Assembly (NCBI GenBank): GCA_945875585.1
Contig: CAMCLK010000018.1
Location: forward strand, 22,548-86,547
Direction of reading: 5' to 3'
Length of the DNA: 64,000 bases
Origin: Candidatus Kuenenia stuttgartensis
GTDB lineage: Bacteria > Planctomycetota > Planctomycetia > Gemmatales > Gemmataceae
The position numbers and the translations under genes were made by a program. Under the pieces are notes generated by a model, which was not told the DNA's origin, made no database searches, and saw nothing but the letters and a program-made list of their open reading frames with translations. Below are positions 7,799 to 16,999 of the stretch, in pieces (position 1 is the stretch's first letter; each line of letters starts with the position of its first letter).

Positions 7799-10765
7799 TC
7801 ATCCACCTTGTTGTAGAAGGTAGGCAAGGAGGTCTGCCATGGAGGCTGGCGGTATTTCCTTTTCCAGTCCCTCTGGCATGAGTGATTGACCGGTAGCTTC
7901 TACCTGATCTATCTGTCCGCGTAGGAGAACTTCCTCAACGGCCTCGGCTCGTCGCAAGGTAAGGCTGCTGGCCGTTTCCACCGAAGTCAGCCCTGTCGTG
8001 GTACGACCGGTTTTCAGTGTCACCAATTGGTTCACATACCGTGCATCGATTTCACGGTTGGGGTCGAGAATGGCTACCAGTAAGGTGGCTTTGTCTTTTC
8101 CCTTGAGTGCCGCGAGCAAGTCTGGCCCTACGGTGTGACCGTGGTTTTCAAGCCTGTGGCAGGTGGCGCAGTTCTTGCGGAAAACTAATTGGCCTTTTTC
8201 GGCATCAGCAGGCTGGGTTGGAGTTATTGCAGTTTTGTATGCTTCGAGAACCTTGACGCGCGTTGTTGAACCGCTGGTGAGCTTGGCCGCCAGCTCCGAT
8301 TTATTGGTTTCGGTGGCGTGTTTTGCCAGACGCAATCGAGTTGAGCTTTCCAGAAGCCCCTGTGGCACATCGCCGCGTTCAAATGCTGTCAGCAAGGCGT
8401 TGCGGCCCAAAGCGGAACCAACCAAATAAAGTTCTGCCTCGCGGCGCCCTGCTGCAGAAAGGGATTTCAATGAACCGACTACCGAACCCACCGTATTGGC
8501 ATTGAATGAACGAGTAGCCAAGCCTTGAATGGCGGCGGTTTGAAGCTCAACGGGCGACCGCGCCGATAGCCAATCGCCTAGAACTTCGGCGGTGGGCTCG
8601 TCGGGTGAAAGTAGGGCCAAGGCCAGGTTGTCGAGTCGATCGGTCAGCGGCAAGGCTGAGTTGGTCGATTGCTTCATGGCTCGTTCGAGGCGTGCGCGGA
8701 CCGTTGAAAGTGCTGTTTTTGCGTACATGTTGTCTGTTTTGTCCATATCGGCCAGCGTTGTTCCCGCGCGTCTCATGCCGCGTGCCAGATTGACCAACGC
8801 GGGTGCCTGCCACGATTCCGGAAGGCGAGCCCACGACTTCAAGAAAGCAGTGCGTTCGGCGGTGGTTCCGGCACCAGCCTGAATGGCTAGCCGGCCGATG
8901 CCGTCTCGGGTTGCCGGACCGGGAACCTTGCCTCCTGTGAGCTTAACCCAGGCCTCAAGAATTTGGCCGTGGTCCTGAATGGCCACGCTCAAGGCCGCCA
9001 GACTGATCCAAGGATCGGCAGCGTCGCGTTCGAGGGCGGCGGCCACCAGTTCCGGAACAGGTCTGCCAGAGGCACCCATGGCTGCTACGGCTTGCAGACG
9101 CACCCGGGGCGACGCATCGGTTGCCACCACGGCGAGTTCCGCTGCCATAGCGCGCGCGCGGTCGGATGAACCACCAACCAAGATGGCAGCTTGCTCCCGC
9201 ACTTCGGGCCGCGCGTGGTTCAGCGCCTTCCGTAACTGGGATTCATCGAGGGCGCTCAACCGGTCAAGTGTCCAAAGACCGTGAATCCAGCCAACCCATG
9301 GCAGGTCCGTTTTTAACGATTTCGTAATGGCTGCTGGCGTGGATGGATCTGTCCGTTCAATTAAAAGTCGCTGTGCGGTGGTGCGCCGCCATGGATTTGG
9401 ATCGGCAAGCCATGCAACTAAGCCATCGACCGTTTCTGGGGCTTTCACCAACTGCGGTTTGAAGTTGGCATCGCGCAACCGCCAGATGCGCCCGCGGCCA
9501 GCCGTCTCGAGGCGTAATCGCTTAAGAATGTCTTCTGGGAGCGACAATGGGGTTTCAATCGCCTCTCGGTAAAAATCGCACACGACCATGCCGCCATCAG
9601 GCCCTACCGACAGGTGCACAGGTCTGAAGAAGTTGTCTTTGGATGCCAAGATTTCACAATCAGCATCGGCATGGCGGGCCACGAAGCCGGATCCTGATGG
9701 CTCGATGATATCGCGATGGATCAGGTTGTTGGCGGGATCGCAGGTGATGACAGACCCCTGCAGTATTTGGGAGAAAGCAGGCCCTTCAAAAAATGCCGGA
9801 CTGCAAGCCGAGGTGGTAAATCCACCCGCCACAAGTTCGGTTGTGGGGAATCGTTTGGCATCGGGGCTACCCGCCCTGCGTCCGGTGCGTTCCACCCTCC
9901 ATGGTTCGAAGGCGCTGATGCGAAAAAGCTTTGTCGCGGCTCCGTGATCGGGAATATCGACAGTAAGAGGCGGAGGAACCAGCGCCGGATTACGGCGTAC
10001 CACGCGGTCTTCCAGTGCCAGAAACCGTAGATGCTGGCTATTGGTGTTGGTAAACCAGTGCCCGGCGGCATCGTGCGCCAATCCATATTGGCCACCACCG
10101 GTGACCGCTTCCATTTCCCACGGTTTGTCTGGGTTGAACGAGCAGGCCCGACCACGAAGTTCTAATTTGGAGTCTGGTTTTTCGGGGCAGAACAGCGTGC
10201 CGCCGGTGCCGCCCACCATGATCCGTACGCGACCATCGAGGTCAAGGCACAGCGTGTTCACCAACTGCTGGATGTTAGGAAGGATAAATCCTGTCAGCAA
10301 GACTTTGCGTTCATCCGCGACACCGTCGCCATTGGTGTCTTTCAGATAAATAATATCTGGTGCCACGGCTACAATCACGCCGCTGCGCCAAGGCAGTATC
10401 CCCATGGGAAATCGTAGTCCCTTGGCAAACATCGTGCCCTTATCATACAGGCCGTCAGCATTGGTGTCTTCCAGCATGCGGATCGTGCCACTGCTGATTT
10501 CGCCAGTTCCCACGCCTTTGTTGGGGTACCCGCGCATTTCAGCAACAAACATCCGGCCGCGTTCGTCGAATGCCGCACACACAGGATCGACGACATCTGG
10601 CTCACTTGCCATGAGGTCGACAACCAGGCCGTGCTGTGTTTTGAAAGTTGCTCGCGCTTCGCCCGGGGCCAATGGTCCTTCGGGCGGTGTCAGGAATTCC
10701 TGAGATGGTGCGAGTGTTGCTGCCCAAAACAGGAACGTTGAAGCAATCGTGCTAGCCATAATCAT
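7799..10765 (-). CDS. PVC-type membrane-bound dehydrogenase with HEAT-like region and cytochrome c domain
   Basis: About 988 residues. After a signal peptide (STIASTFLFWAATLA) comes a beta-propeller dehydrogenase domain (GLVVDLMASEP, FDERGRMFVAEMRGYP, EDTNADGLYD, DTNGDGVAD), resembling PQQ-type sugar dehydrogenases. The middle, about 480-830, is helical with HEAT-like repeats (ARPEVREQAAILVG, ASPRVRLQAVAAMG). The C-terminal domain holds one c-type haem site (NCATCHRLENHG) with a downstream Met-containing segment. This order is characteristic of Planctomycetes-Verrucomicrobia proteins, thought to oxidise sugars or alcohols in the periplasm and pass electrons to the haem. The start at 10765 has GGAG 5 bases upstream and puts the signal peptide at the N-terminus; the open frame to 10963 overlaps the divergent gene and is rejected. 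Confidence 0.9.
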   Translation of the reverse strand: MIMASTIASTFLFWAATLAPSQEFLTPPEGPLAPGEARATFKTQHGLVVDLMASEPDVVDPVCAAFDERGRMFVAEMRGYPNKGVGTGEISSGTIRMLEDTNADGLYDKGTMFAKGLRFPMGILPWRSGVIVAVAPDIIYLKDTNGDGVADERKVLLTGFILPNIQQLVNTLCLDLDGRVRIMVGGTGGTLFCPEKPDSKLELRGRACSFNPDKPWEMEAVTGGGQYGLAHDAAGHWFTNTNSQHLRFLALEDRVVRRNPALVPPPLTVDIPDHGAATKLFRISAFEPWRVERTGRRAGSPDAKRFPTTELVAGGFTTSACSPAFFEGPAFSQILQGSVITCDPANNLIHRDIIEPSGSGFVARHADADCEILASKDNFFRPVHLSVGPDGGMVVCDFYREAIETPLSLPEDILKRLRLETAGRGRIWRLRDANFKPQLVKAPETVDGLVAWLADPNPWRRTTAQRLLIERTDPSTPAAITKSLKTDLPWVGWIHGLWTLDRLSALDESQLRKALNHARPEVREQAAILVGGSSDRARAMAAELAVVATDASPRVRLQAVAAMGASGRPVPELVAAALERDAADPWISLAALSVAIQDHGQILEAWVKLTGGKVPGPATRDGIGRLAIQAGAGTTAERTAFLKSWARLPESWQAPALVNLARGMRRAGTTLADMDKTDNMYAKTALSTVRARLERAMKQSTNSALPLTDRLDNLALALLSPDEPTAEVLGDWLSARSPVELQTAAIQGLATRSFNANTVGSVVGSLKSLSAAGRREAELYLVGSALGRNALLTAFERGDVPQGLLESSTRLRLAKHATETNKSELAAKLTSGSTTRVKVLEAYKTAITPTQPADAEKGQLVFRKNCATCHRLENHGHTVGPDLLAALKGKDKATLLVAILDPNREIDARYVNQLVTLKTGRTTTGLTSVETASSLTLRRAEAVEEVLLRGQIDQVEATGQSLMPEGLEKEIPPASMADLLAYLLQQGG

Positions 10766-10836
10766 GTGCTCCGCGCGGAGAGGCAGGATTTGTAGATTAA
10801 CCGGAAGTTCGTGAGTCATCAACAACCGGGAATTCC

Positions 10837-11907
10837 ATGTTGAAGCGATTGATTCTGGTGGGTGCGAGTGTCCGCGCTTGTGCCGCATCGGCGGTGAAGG
10901 CAGGATTTGCGCCGGAAGCGTTTGATCTCTTTGCCGATGCGGACCTGCGGGCGCTATGTCCAACTACTTGTTTAGTAAATGGTTATGGCAATCTCGACAC
11001 GGTGTTTTCCGCTGGTCCCGAACCGTGGATGTATACCGGCGGGCTGGAAAATCGTCCACGGTTGATCGACCGATTGGCCCTGCTGCGCCCTCTCTGGGGT
11101 ATATCTGGCCAAGCCTTGCGGCATGCCAAAAGGCCTTGGCACTGGTGCAGATTACTACGGGATGCCGGTTTTACTGTGCCGGATTGGGTTTCAGAGGAAG
11201 GACCACGCTTGGTTAAGCCATTGGCAGGTGCTGGCGGCAAGGGCGTGGAGCCATGGTTATCGAATCGGAAGCCAGCTCCCTGGCGGGCATTTTTGCAGGA
11301 ACGCATTGGTGGCGATTGCTCAGTGTCTGGATTGTATTGCGCGCTGGAAAATCGTGTGGTCTTGCTGGGTGTCACCAGACAAATGGTTGGCGCGCCTATG
11401 GGGCCATTTGCGTATCGTGGAAGCATCGGCCCCTTGAAACTCGATACTGATGTGCAGGCAGATATGCAATCCATGGGATCCGTACTGGGCGAAACTATGG
11501 GATTGCGCGGCTTGTTTGGGGTGGATGGGATACTGACGCCAACCGGATTTGTACCTGTAGAAATCAATCCCCGTTATCCTGCTTCCGCAGAAGTTGTTGA
11601 ACGCGCCACAGGAATGTCCATGGCGCGTTGGCACGCGGCAGCCTTTGGTTTAGGCGATATTCCTGCAATGCAACCGCCACGTGGAGCTGTGGCGAAAGAG
11701 ATCATTTATGCCGCGCGGCAGACGCTGGTTCCGGAAGGGCTTGGGATTTTTGAAGAAATTGCTGATATTCCGGACGCTTCAACTGTTGTTCAATCCGGTT
11801 GGCCAATCCTGACGTGCCTGTCTGAGGGGGCCGACGAGTTGGAAACCATGACGCGCCTGAAAGAACTGCGCGTTCGAGTGGAGCAAAAACTAGCCAACAA
11901 CGGCTAG
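10837..11907 (+). CDS. ATP-grasp protein of the H4MPT-cluster type (COG2232-like)
   Basis: 356 residues. The N-terminal region (LVGASVRACAASAVKAG, DLFADADL) is a pre-ATP-grasp fold; the ATP-grasp core follows with RLVKPLAGAGGKGV (ATP-binding loop) and VPVEINPRYPASAEVVERATG (ExNPR metal site). This combination is typical of predicted carboligases related to biotin carboxylase, members of which occur in the C1-transfer gene clusters of methylotrophs, methanogens and planctomycetes. It lies about 10 kb from the RimK/CitG/PTPS-like group on the same strand, so H4MPT biosynthesis genes may be dispersed here (inference). The start is ATG at 10837; GGGA about 6-9 bases upstream is a weak ribosome site. 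It is divergent from the dehydrogenase gene over about 70 bp. Confidence 0.8.
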   Translation: MLKRLILVGASVRACAASAVKAGFAPEAFDLFADADLRALCPTTCLVNGYGNLDTVFSAGPEPWMYTGGLENRPRLIDRLALLRPLWGISGQALRHAKRPWHWCRLLRDAGFTVPDWVSEEGPRLVKPLAGAGGKGVEPWLSNRKPAPWRAFLQERIGGDCSVSGLYCALENRVVLLGVTRQMVGAPMGPFAYRGSIGPLKLDTDVQADMQSMGSVLGETMGLRGLFGVDGILTPTGFVPVEINPRYPASAEVVERATGMSMARWHAAAFGLGDIPAMQPPRGAVAKEIIYAARQTLVPEGLGIFEEIADIPDASTVVQSGWPILTCLSEGADELETMTRLKELRVRVEQKLANNG

Positions 11908-11963
11908 TTTGAAGCCGTGGAGTGAATGCGGAATTAACAACGCGTTGATCCTGACTGGAGCTT

Positions 11964-12653
11964 TCAGGTGCTTGGCAACTCATCCCGTGCCAAAACCCGT
12001 GCCAACGGGCATTCTGGCGGTACCGCCTCGCCCCGACGGTATGTTGCCAAAACATCTCTGGATCTGTCGGCCAGCATGCGCCGTACTTCGCGACGCTTGC
12101 CTTTGATTCGAGCTATGACCATGCGATCGTACGCGGTGGTTTGGTGGCGCATCCAAGCAATCACCGCTGCTTCGGCTCGCTGCTCGATGGGAATGAGTTG
12201 TGTGCGCGCAACGGTTCCACTCCCTACGGGTGTGGCATGGTCTGCAACAAGTTTCGCCAGCTTGTGTGACCATGCGCTATGGGCGGGATGGAACCCAAGA
12301 AAATCGACCACGGCTCCTAGGAAGTCTTCAACGTAATTCGCTTGCACCTTAGCCCTGCGGCGAACGCCAGCTTCCACCTTGCGCGCATGCGTTTCGGTGG
12401 ACCTTTCGGCAACCAGCGCGGCTGATAATTGCTCGATAGTGGCTCCCGGTGCCCAGACACCTTGTGAAAAAGTCCGGCGGCCTTTCTTTTCTTGCACCAC
12501 CCACGATGGGCCCGCGGCTTTTACTCTGCGGGTGAGGGTGGCATCGCCTGGTGGCAGCAATGTCCACCCTTCAGGAACCTGCTTGATGGTGCCGTCGCTG
12601 GTTCGAACGGTCCCTTTTCGTGGCCCGGGTGCATGGGTTTCCGTCTGGCTCAA
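11964..12653 (-). CDS. DUF2293-domain protein
   Basis: 229 residues. The C-terminal half (EQRAEAAVIAWMRHQTTAYD, IKGKRREVRRMLADRSR, TYRRG) matches the basic, helical DUF2293 family. The N-terminal half is a small beta domain (KQVPEGWTLLPPGDATLTRRV) often found fused to it. Function is unknown; the Arg/Lys-rich helices suggest nucleic-acid contact. The start is TTG at 12653: AAGGAG sits 9 bases upstream and no in-frame ATG lies near the domain edge. It converges with the ATP-grasp gene (56 bp between stops). Confidence 0.8.
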   Translation of the reverse strand: MSQTETHAPGPRKGTVRTSDGTIKQVPEGWTLLPPGDATLTRRVKAAGPSWVVQEKKGRRTFSQGVWAPGATIEQLSAALVAERSTETHARKVEAGVRRRAKVQANYVEDFLGAVVDFLGFHPAHSAWSHKLAKLVADHATPVGSGTVARTQLIPIEQRAEAAVIAWMRHQTTAYDRMVIARIKGKRREVRRMLADRSRDVLATYRRGEAVPPECPLARVLARDELPST

Positions 12654-12778
12654 CTATTCCACTCCTTGCCTCTGACGTCGATGCCTGACGTCCAATCGGC
12701 AATCAGGCGAGGCAGAGACCAGAAAAATTAACCGACCGGATTCAGGAAGAAAAACGTAACCGCAATTCCTGCGGTTGG

Positions 12779-13975
12779 TTACTTCCCAGCCCTTGCATTG
12801 CCCAACGCCATCAAGGCGAACCCTGTTACCAGGTTGGCATCGCCTTCCATCCAGCGGTCTTTTTCGTTGGTCCAGGAACCATCAGGCTTTTGGCGCTTGG
12901 AGAGAACAGAAACCAGATCCTGGCGCCATGGGTGTTTTGTGCCTTTGGCATCCACGAAGTCGTCTTCTCCAAGTAATTGGAAAACCTTCGAGGCGCTGTG
13001 CAGGCCATAGTACAGCCCCCACTCTTCGCGGCCTGCGGGCATACCCGGGTTGCGGTTCAGATCGTAGTTTTTGCGGACCCATTCGACGGCTGTTTTCAGG
13101 CGTGGATCGTCGCGTGTGAGACCACAATAAATCAGACTCTTGATGCCGGCGTAGGTCATGCTGGCATAGCCAGGCAAGGCACCGTTGGCGTCGGGTTGAT
13201 CGAACGATTTGGTGGAGCCACCGGCTGCTGCAGAATACAAGAAGCTGCCGTCGTTGATTTTTCCGGCCCAAGCTTGGTCGTTGTGCTCACCCTTGAGGTT
13301 TTGGCACCGGCTGACAAAGGTCATGGCTTTTTTGAAAGCGGGGTCATCCTTGGGGATACCGGCTTCCTTGAGAGCTTCCAGAAAGAACTGGGTATTGGAA
13401 AGGTCGGGACGGGATTTGCTGTCGTATCCCGCGCCACCAAAGAAGTCGCTTTCCTGACCTTTGCCTTCGGAGTCGTCCCATTGGAGTTTTTTGAGGAATT
13501 TGGCCGCATCGGCCAGAATGGTTTTGTAGCTGTCACGTTTCGCCGCCACGAGTGCCATCACGTTGACCGATGTCACATAATTTTGAAGTTGAACTCTGGG
13601 GTTATTGCCCGCGATATGTCCAGCCTCGGTGTTGACGAGGTTTTCGATATATTTGAGGCCCCGGGTGACCATCGGATCGTCGGGAGATAGTTTGCCTCCC
13701 TTAATGAGCCCTGTCACCACGATTCCCGTCACCCCCGGGCTGAGCTTGGTGGACCAGCCGCCATTTTCTTCTTGTGTTTTCCGAAGGAAGGCAACAGCCT
13801 TTGCCGCGACAGCATCGAGGTCGGCAGAAGGATCGGCAGCGTTCAATTTGGCTTGTCTGATAACGCTCAGTTTTTCACTCAATCCAGAATTAATCGCGGC
13901 AGTTTGCGCCTGTGCCTTCGAAAGGGTTGGAATGGCTGCTGCCAGTGCCAGCAATAACACATTGAGCCTGATCAT
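12779..13975 (-). CDS. Secreted prenyltransferase/squalene-oxidase-type repeat protein
   Basis: 398 residues with a signal peptide ending near TLSKAQA. It contains several alpha-toroid repeats (AVAFLRKTQEENGGWSTK, ALKEAGIPKDDPAFKKAM, YAGIKSLIYCGLTRDDPRL, SVLSKRQKPDGSW, GFALMALGNA) like those of terpene cyclases and prenyltransferases. The DxDD catalytic motif of squalene-hopene cyclase is not visible and the protein is exported and short, so a non-enzymatic or degradative role is more likely than hopanoid synthesis. Such exported repeat proteins are common in planctomycetes. GGAG lies 9 bases before the ATG. It is separated from DUF2293 by 125 bp. Confidence 0.85.
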   Translation of the reverse strand: MIRLNVLLLALAAAIPTLSKAQAQTAAINSGLSEKLSVIRQAKLNAADPSADLDAVAAKAVAFLRKTQEENGGWSTKLSPGVTGIVVTGLIKGGKLSPDDPMVTRGLKYIENLVNTEAGHIAGNNPRVQLQNYVTSVNVMALVAAKRDSYKTILADAAKFLKKLQWDDSEGKGQESDFFGGAGYDSKSRPDLSNTQFFLEALKEAGIPKDDPAFKKAMTFVSRCQNLKGEHNDQAWAGKINDGSFLYSAAAGGSTKSFDQPDANGALPGYASMTYAGIKSLIYCGLTRDDPRLKTAVEWVRKNYDLNRNPGMPAGREEWGLYYGLHSASKVFQLLGEDDFVDAKGTKHPWRQDLVSVLSKRQKPDGSWTNEKDRWMEGDANLVTGFALMALGNARAGK

Positions 13976-14130
13976 GAGGGTGCTCCGGGAATGGGATGAG
14001 GCGGAATCATTTTAAGCTATTCGGCAAATGGTGTGCCATGATGGGTTGGTGAAGAATTGCCGTATTCTGCAGGATTTTCTGTGGTGAATTGAGGCGCCAT
14101 ACACCATGGTTGGCGGTTTGCGCGCCATAC

Positions 14131-14162
14131 AAACACAAGGCCCCCGGCAGGTGCCGAGGGCC
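14131..14162 (-). terminator. Rho-independent terminator of groES
   Basis: An 11-bp stem with one mismatch (14139-14149 with 14152-14162) is followed on the minus strand by a T-rich tract (complement of 14131-14138). It lies 26 bp past the groES stop. Confidence 0.6.
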
Positions 14163-14187
14163 ATAATGTTTAACCGATGGTTATTGG

Positions 14188-14475
14188 TCAGTTGACCACG
14201 GCAAGAATGTCGTCTTCAGCCATGATGAGGTATTCGTCGTCGCCCAGCTTCACTTCGCTGCCGGCGTACGATGAGAATAAAACCTTATCGCCTTCCTTGA
14301 CTTGGAAGGTCGACCGCTTGCCGTTTTCCAGGTACTTGCCCTGTCCCAGTGCGATGACCTTGCCTTTGCGAGGCTTTTCTTGAGCGCCGCTGGGGAGGTA
14401 AAGACCAGACGAGGTTTTCTCTTCGGCTTCTTCACGCTTGATGACGATCTTGTCGTTGAGAGGCTGCAACTTCAT
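14188..14475 (-). CDS. groES: Co-chaperonin GroES
   Basis: 95 residues, the normal size. MKLQPLNDKIVIKREEAEEKT, the mobile-loop region SSGLYLPSGAQEKP, GKVIALGQGKY, EGDKVLFSSYAG and the C-terminal EDDILAVV are all family hallmarks. It forms the heptameric lid of GroEL. There is no groEL next to it; instead a response regulator gene ends 29 bp upstream on the same strand, and a terminator follows. AGGAG lies 8 bases before the ATG. No CIRCE element (TTAGCACTC inverted repeat) was found upstream. Separation of groES from groEL is consistent with multiple chaperonin loci in planctomycetes. Confidence 0.95.
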   Translation of the reverse strand: MKLQPLNDKIVIKREEAEEKTSSGLYLPSGAQEKPRKGKVIALGQGKYLENGKRSTFQVKEGDKVLFSSYAGSEVKLGDDEYLIMAEDDILAVVN

Positions 14476-14504
14476 GCGAAACTCCTGAAAAAGAACCCGA
14501 TGGA

Positions 14505-14918
14505 TCAGGCCCCGGTCGGTCCGGTGCCATAATGTCGAGAAATGGCGCGCACCACGGAATAAAGGACCAAATCCTTGCGAACAGGCTTCGACAACACACA
14601 GTAAACCGACGCGCGCTGCGCTTCAAGCATCAGACTTCGAGTCGGGTCCGCGGTGACCAGAATGGCTGGCATCATCGCGTGTGTTTGCCTTACCAGTTGC
14701 AAGGTTTCCAAACCGGTCAGGCCGGGCATGTGCATATCGAGCAAGGCCAGATGAACGGCTTTTTGCCCAACAACATCCAAGGCTTCCTCACCACAGGAGA
14801 CCACAAGGGTGGTAAATCCGGCACTGGCTACGACTTCGCGCAAAACATCGCGCATAGCCACATCGTCATCCGCGATCAGAATCGAGTAGTCGTATCGATC
14901 TGGAGTGACGGCCACCAT
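14505..14918 (-). CDS. Stand-alone response regulator receiver protein
   Basis: 137 residues, one CheY-like receiver domain and no output domain. The acidic pocket is D17-D19 (IADDD), the phospho-acceptor D61 (LALLDMHMPG), the switch residue T89 and the conserved K111 (LSKPV). It would be phosphorylated by a histidine kinase encoded elsewhere and act by protein contact. A strong GGGGGAGG lies about 8 bases upstream of the ATG at 14918, which decides against the longer frame from 14957. It is 29 bp upstream of groES and probably co-transcribed with it, an unusual pairing. Confidence 0.88.
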   Translation of the reverse strand: MVAVTPDRYDYSILIADDDVAMRDVLREVVASAGFTTLVVSCGEEALDVVGQKAVHLALLDMHMPGLTGLETLQLVRQTHAMMPAILVTADPTRSLMLEAQRASVYCVLSKPVRKDLVLYSVVRAISRHYGTGPTGA

Positions 14919-15157
14919 GCCTGAAACCTCCCCCCATGAAGGGGTGGATTGGAACAACCTTTCATGCGCTGCCTACCGGATCCACTGTCCGGTTCAGAAG
15001 ATATCCCTGCAAAAAGAGTGCCGGTTGTTGTTCCAATCGACCCAATGGCAAATCTACGGTGAAATCGCCGACAACATCCAGAGGAATCGGTGAATGGAAT
15101 GCGGAAAAATGTCAGGAATGGTTTTGTGCCTGCCAATTTGGCATAAGCCGGCTTGCG

Positions 15158-16114
15158 TTATTTGGTTGGAATCTTAGACGTGGCGGGCAGCCACAAACGG
15201 TCTGGATCGAAGTCGGCTTCGTCGAGTGGGACAGGAAAACAGCGATCGAAACGGTAGTATTCCAGTTCCTGACCATTCTCGTCCCAAGTGGTAAGAATGG
15301 TGGGGAGTCCAGTTTCCGTGGAGAAGCAGAGCAGTCGGCGCGCCCCTCGTGGGAAGTGGGTGTCGTAGCCGGCTGGGAAGGTCAACTCCACAGCGGCTTG
15401 CCGCGTGTTAAATTCCGGGCGGTTGACCAATCCAAGGCCTTTGACGTTTGTTTGAGGTAAGGTTCCGCGTTGCCAGTCTTCGATGTTTTTTTTGTAACGT
15501 AAAACAGCACCACCATACCCGGTGTCAATGATGGTGTATCGTGTGGAATTTCGCGCCATGCTGTTGTTGATGTCCAATTTCATGCGGCGATTTCCACCAA
15601 TCAGTGGAATATCTCCCGGAGCCGTTATCACTTGCATGTTGGTCTGGTCGGTGGCCTTGTTGTAGAGCAACTGTCGCCCTTGAGCTTCGGTATCGAGCCA
15701 TTTCATGTGCACGGCAAAGGGTTCCCGGCGCATTTTCAGCAAAACGGTCTCTTCTGGTTGCATGCCTTTGCCAAGGTTCTCGCGGCGGGTAAACCGCATA
15801 ATGCAGCCATCGATCGCTTCGTAGGCCGCCATGGCCCTCGATGCCAGAACCACTGGTTCCGCAGTTGGATCTGGTACACCGGGCTGCGTTTGATTACTGG
15901 TGACCGGAGTGGCGGCTGGCCCTGCATTGCGGCCAACGGGCTGTGCTGGAATCTGGTTCAAGGCGACGGTGCGGTCTGATTTGCCAAATGGCCAAAAGGG
16001 CAAAGGAACCACGGGGAATGTTTTGGCAGGTTCTGTGGCACCGGCGAACCCGGCCATCCAGATGCTCAATCCCAAGGCCAACCATGCCTTGAATGTGCGC
16101 GTGCTGTGGCCCAT
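15158..16114 (-). CDS. Exported DUF1571 protein
   Basis: 318 residues with a signal peptide (TFKAWLALGLSIWMAGFAGA). The domain from about residue 90 (AMAAYEAIDGCIMRFTRRE, LLKMRREPFAVHMKWL, GRQLLYN) matches DUF1571, a planctomycete/proteobacterial exported family structurally like LolA/outer-membrane lipoprotein carriers. It ends with YYRFDRC, DEADFDPDRLW. Function is unknown; binding of a lipid or lipoprotein in the periplasm is a guess. It lies 103 bp after the rhomboid gene on the same strand, the last gene of the long minus-strand run. Confidence 0.82.
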   Translation of the reverse strand: MGHSTRTFKAWLALGLSIWMAGFAGATEPAKTFPVVPLPFWPFGKSDRTVALNQIPAQPVGRNAGPAATPVTSNQTQPGVPDPTAEPVVLASRAMAAYEAIDGCIMRFTRRENLGKGMQPEETVLLKMRREPFAVHMKWLDTEAQGRQLLYNKATDQTNMQVITAPGDIPLIGGNRRMKLDINNSMARNSTRYTIIDTGYGGAVLRYKKNIEDWQRGTLPQTNVKGLGLVNRPEFNTRQAAVELTFPAGYDTHFPRGARRLLCFSTETGLPTILTTWDENGQELEYYRFDRCFPVPLDEADFDPDRLWLPATSKIPTK

Positions 16115-16217
16115 ATGCCGATTCCCACCCTCAAGGTGCGCTCGCCTTCCCTGGCAAAATCCACCCTGTGGGGCGGAACCATAACCTTGGCTCGCTTTGG
16201 GGAAAAGGTCTCTTCTT

Positions 16218-16976
16218 CTACAGCTCGTTAAAACCCGCCCCGGGTGCTTCAGGCGGGCACAGCATTATGGCCAGTGGCAGTCCAGCTAGGAAACCGCCAA
16301 TGTGGGCTCCATAAGCAACGCCGCCAGCACCCTCCGAGGCGAGGGCGGCGCTTAAGATCTGCATGAGAAACCACATGCCCACAGCTACTATTGCCGGCAC
16401 CTCGGTAATGACACGGAAAATAAGGACCTGAACGCGGTTGTCAGGAAACAGCAGCACATAGCCAGCCATCACCGCCGAGATGGCACCCGATGCCCCTAAG
16501 CATGGAATCTGTGGGTCGCCACCCAAGAAATACACCGTGCCGACATGAGCCATTGTTGCCGCTAGCCCGCCAAGCATGTAAAAGGCCAAATACCGTAACG
16601 ATCCCATCCGGCTTTCGAGATTGTCGCCGAATATCCACAAAAACAGCATATTGCCGCCTAAGTGCATGATTGAGCCATGCATGAACATGCTGGTTAGCAG
16701 CGTCAGGTAGACAAAAGGGGTTGGCCCGAGTCCGGGCACTTCAATTTCAATGTGGTGCCCCTGATGCACGATGGTGCGTTTGCTTTCCTCCGTAATCACG
16801 TCGCGCCCGGTAACGATTTCCGCGGGTACCAACGACCACGCCATGGTGAATCTGTTATCGGGCGATAATCCGGCGCCTTGGGGCAATAAAAAGACCAGCA
16901 CGCAAGCAGCAATCAGGGCATAGTTGACCACTGGCAGACCTTGGTTGCTAGTGTTGTCGTCGCTGAGTGGCAGCAT
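16218..16976 (-). CDS. Rhomboid-family intramembrane serine protease
   Basis: 252 residues, six or more transmembrane helices. The catalytic dyad is visible: Ser163 in GASGA and His225 in AYGAHIGGFLAG; the SIMHLGGNMLFLWIFG helix (H and N oxyanion residues) is also present. An extended first loop (about 40-85, with TGRDVITEESKR) is characteristic of a subgroup in planctomycetes. It would cleave membrane proteins inside the bilayer. AGGAG lies 7 bases before the ATG; the upstream DUF1501 gene stops 23 bp earlier, so they are likely co-transcribed. Confidence 0.92.
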   Translation of the reverse strand: MLPLSDDNTSNQGLPVVNYALIAACVLVFLLPQGAGLSPDNRFTMAWSLVPAEIVTGRDVITEESKRTIVHQGHHIEIEVPGLGPTPFVYLTLLTSMFMHGSIMHLGGNMLFLWIFGDNLESRMGSLRYLAFYMLGGLAATMAHVGTVYFLGGDPQIPCLGASGAISAVMAGYVLLFPDNRVQVLIFRVITEVPAIVAVGMWFLMQILSAALASEGAGGVAYGAHIGGFLAGLPLAIMLCPPEAPGAGFNEL

Positions 16977-16999
16977 GATGAACTCCTGTTGAGGCGCAA

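Noticed and set aside
12779..13975. Squalene-hopene cyclase
   Set aside because: Too short, exported and without a visible DxDD motif; only the repeat fold is shared.
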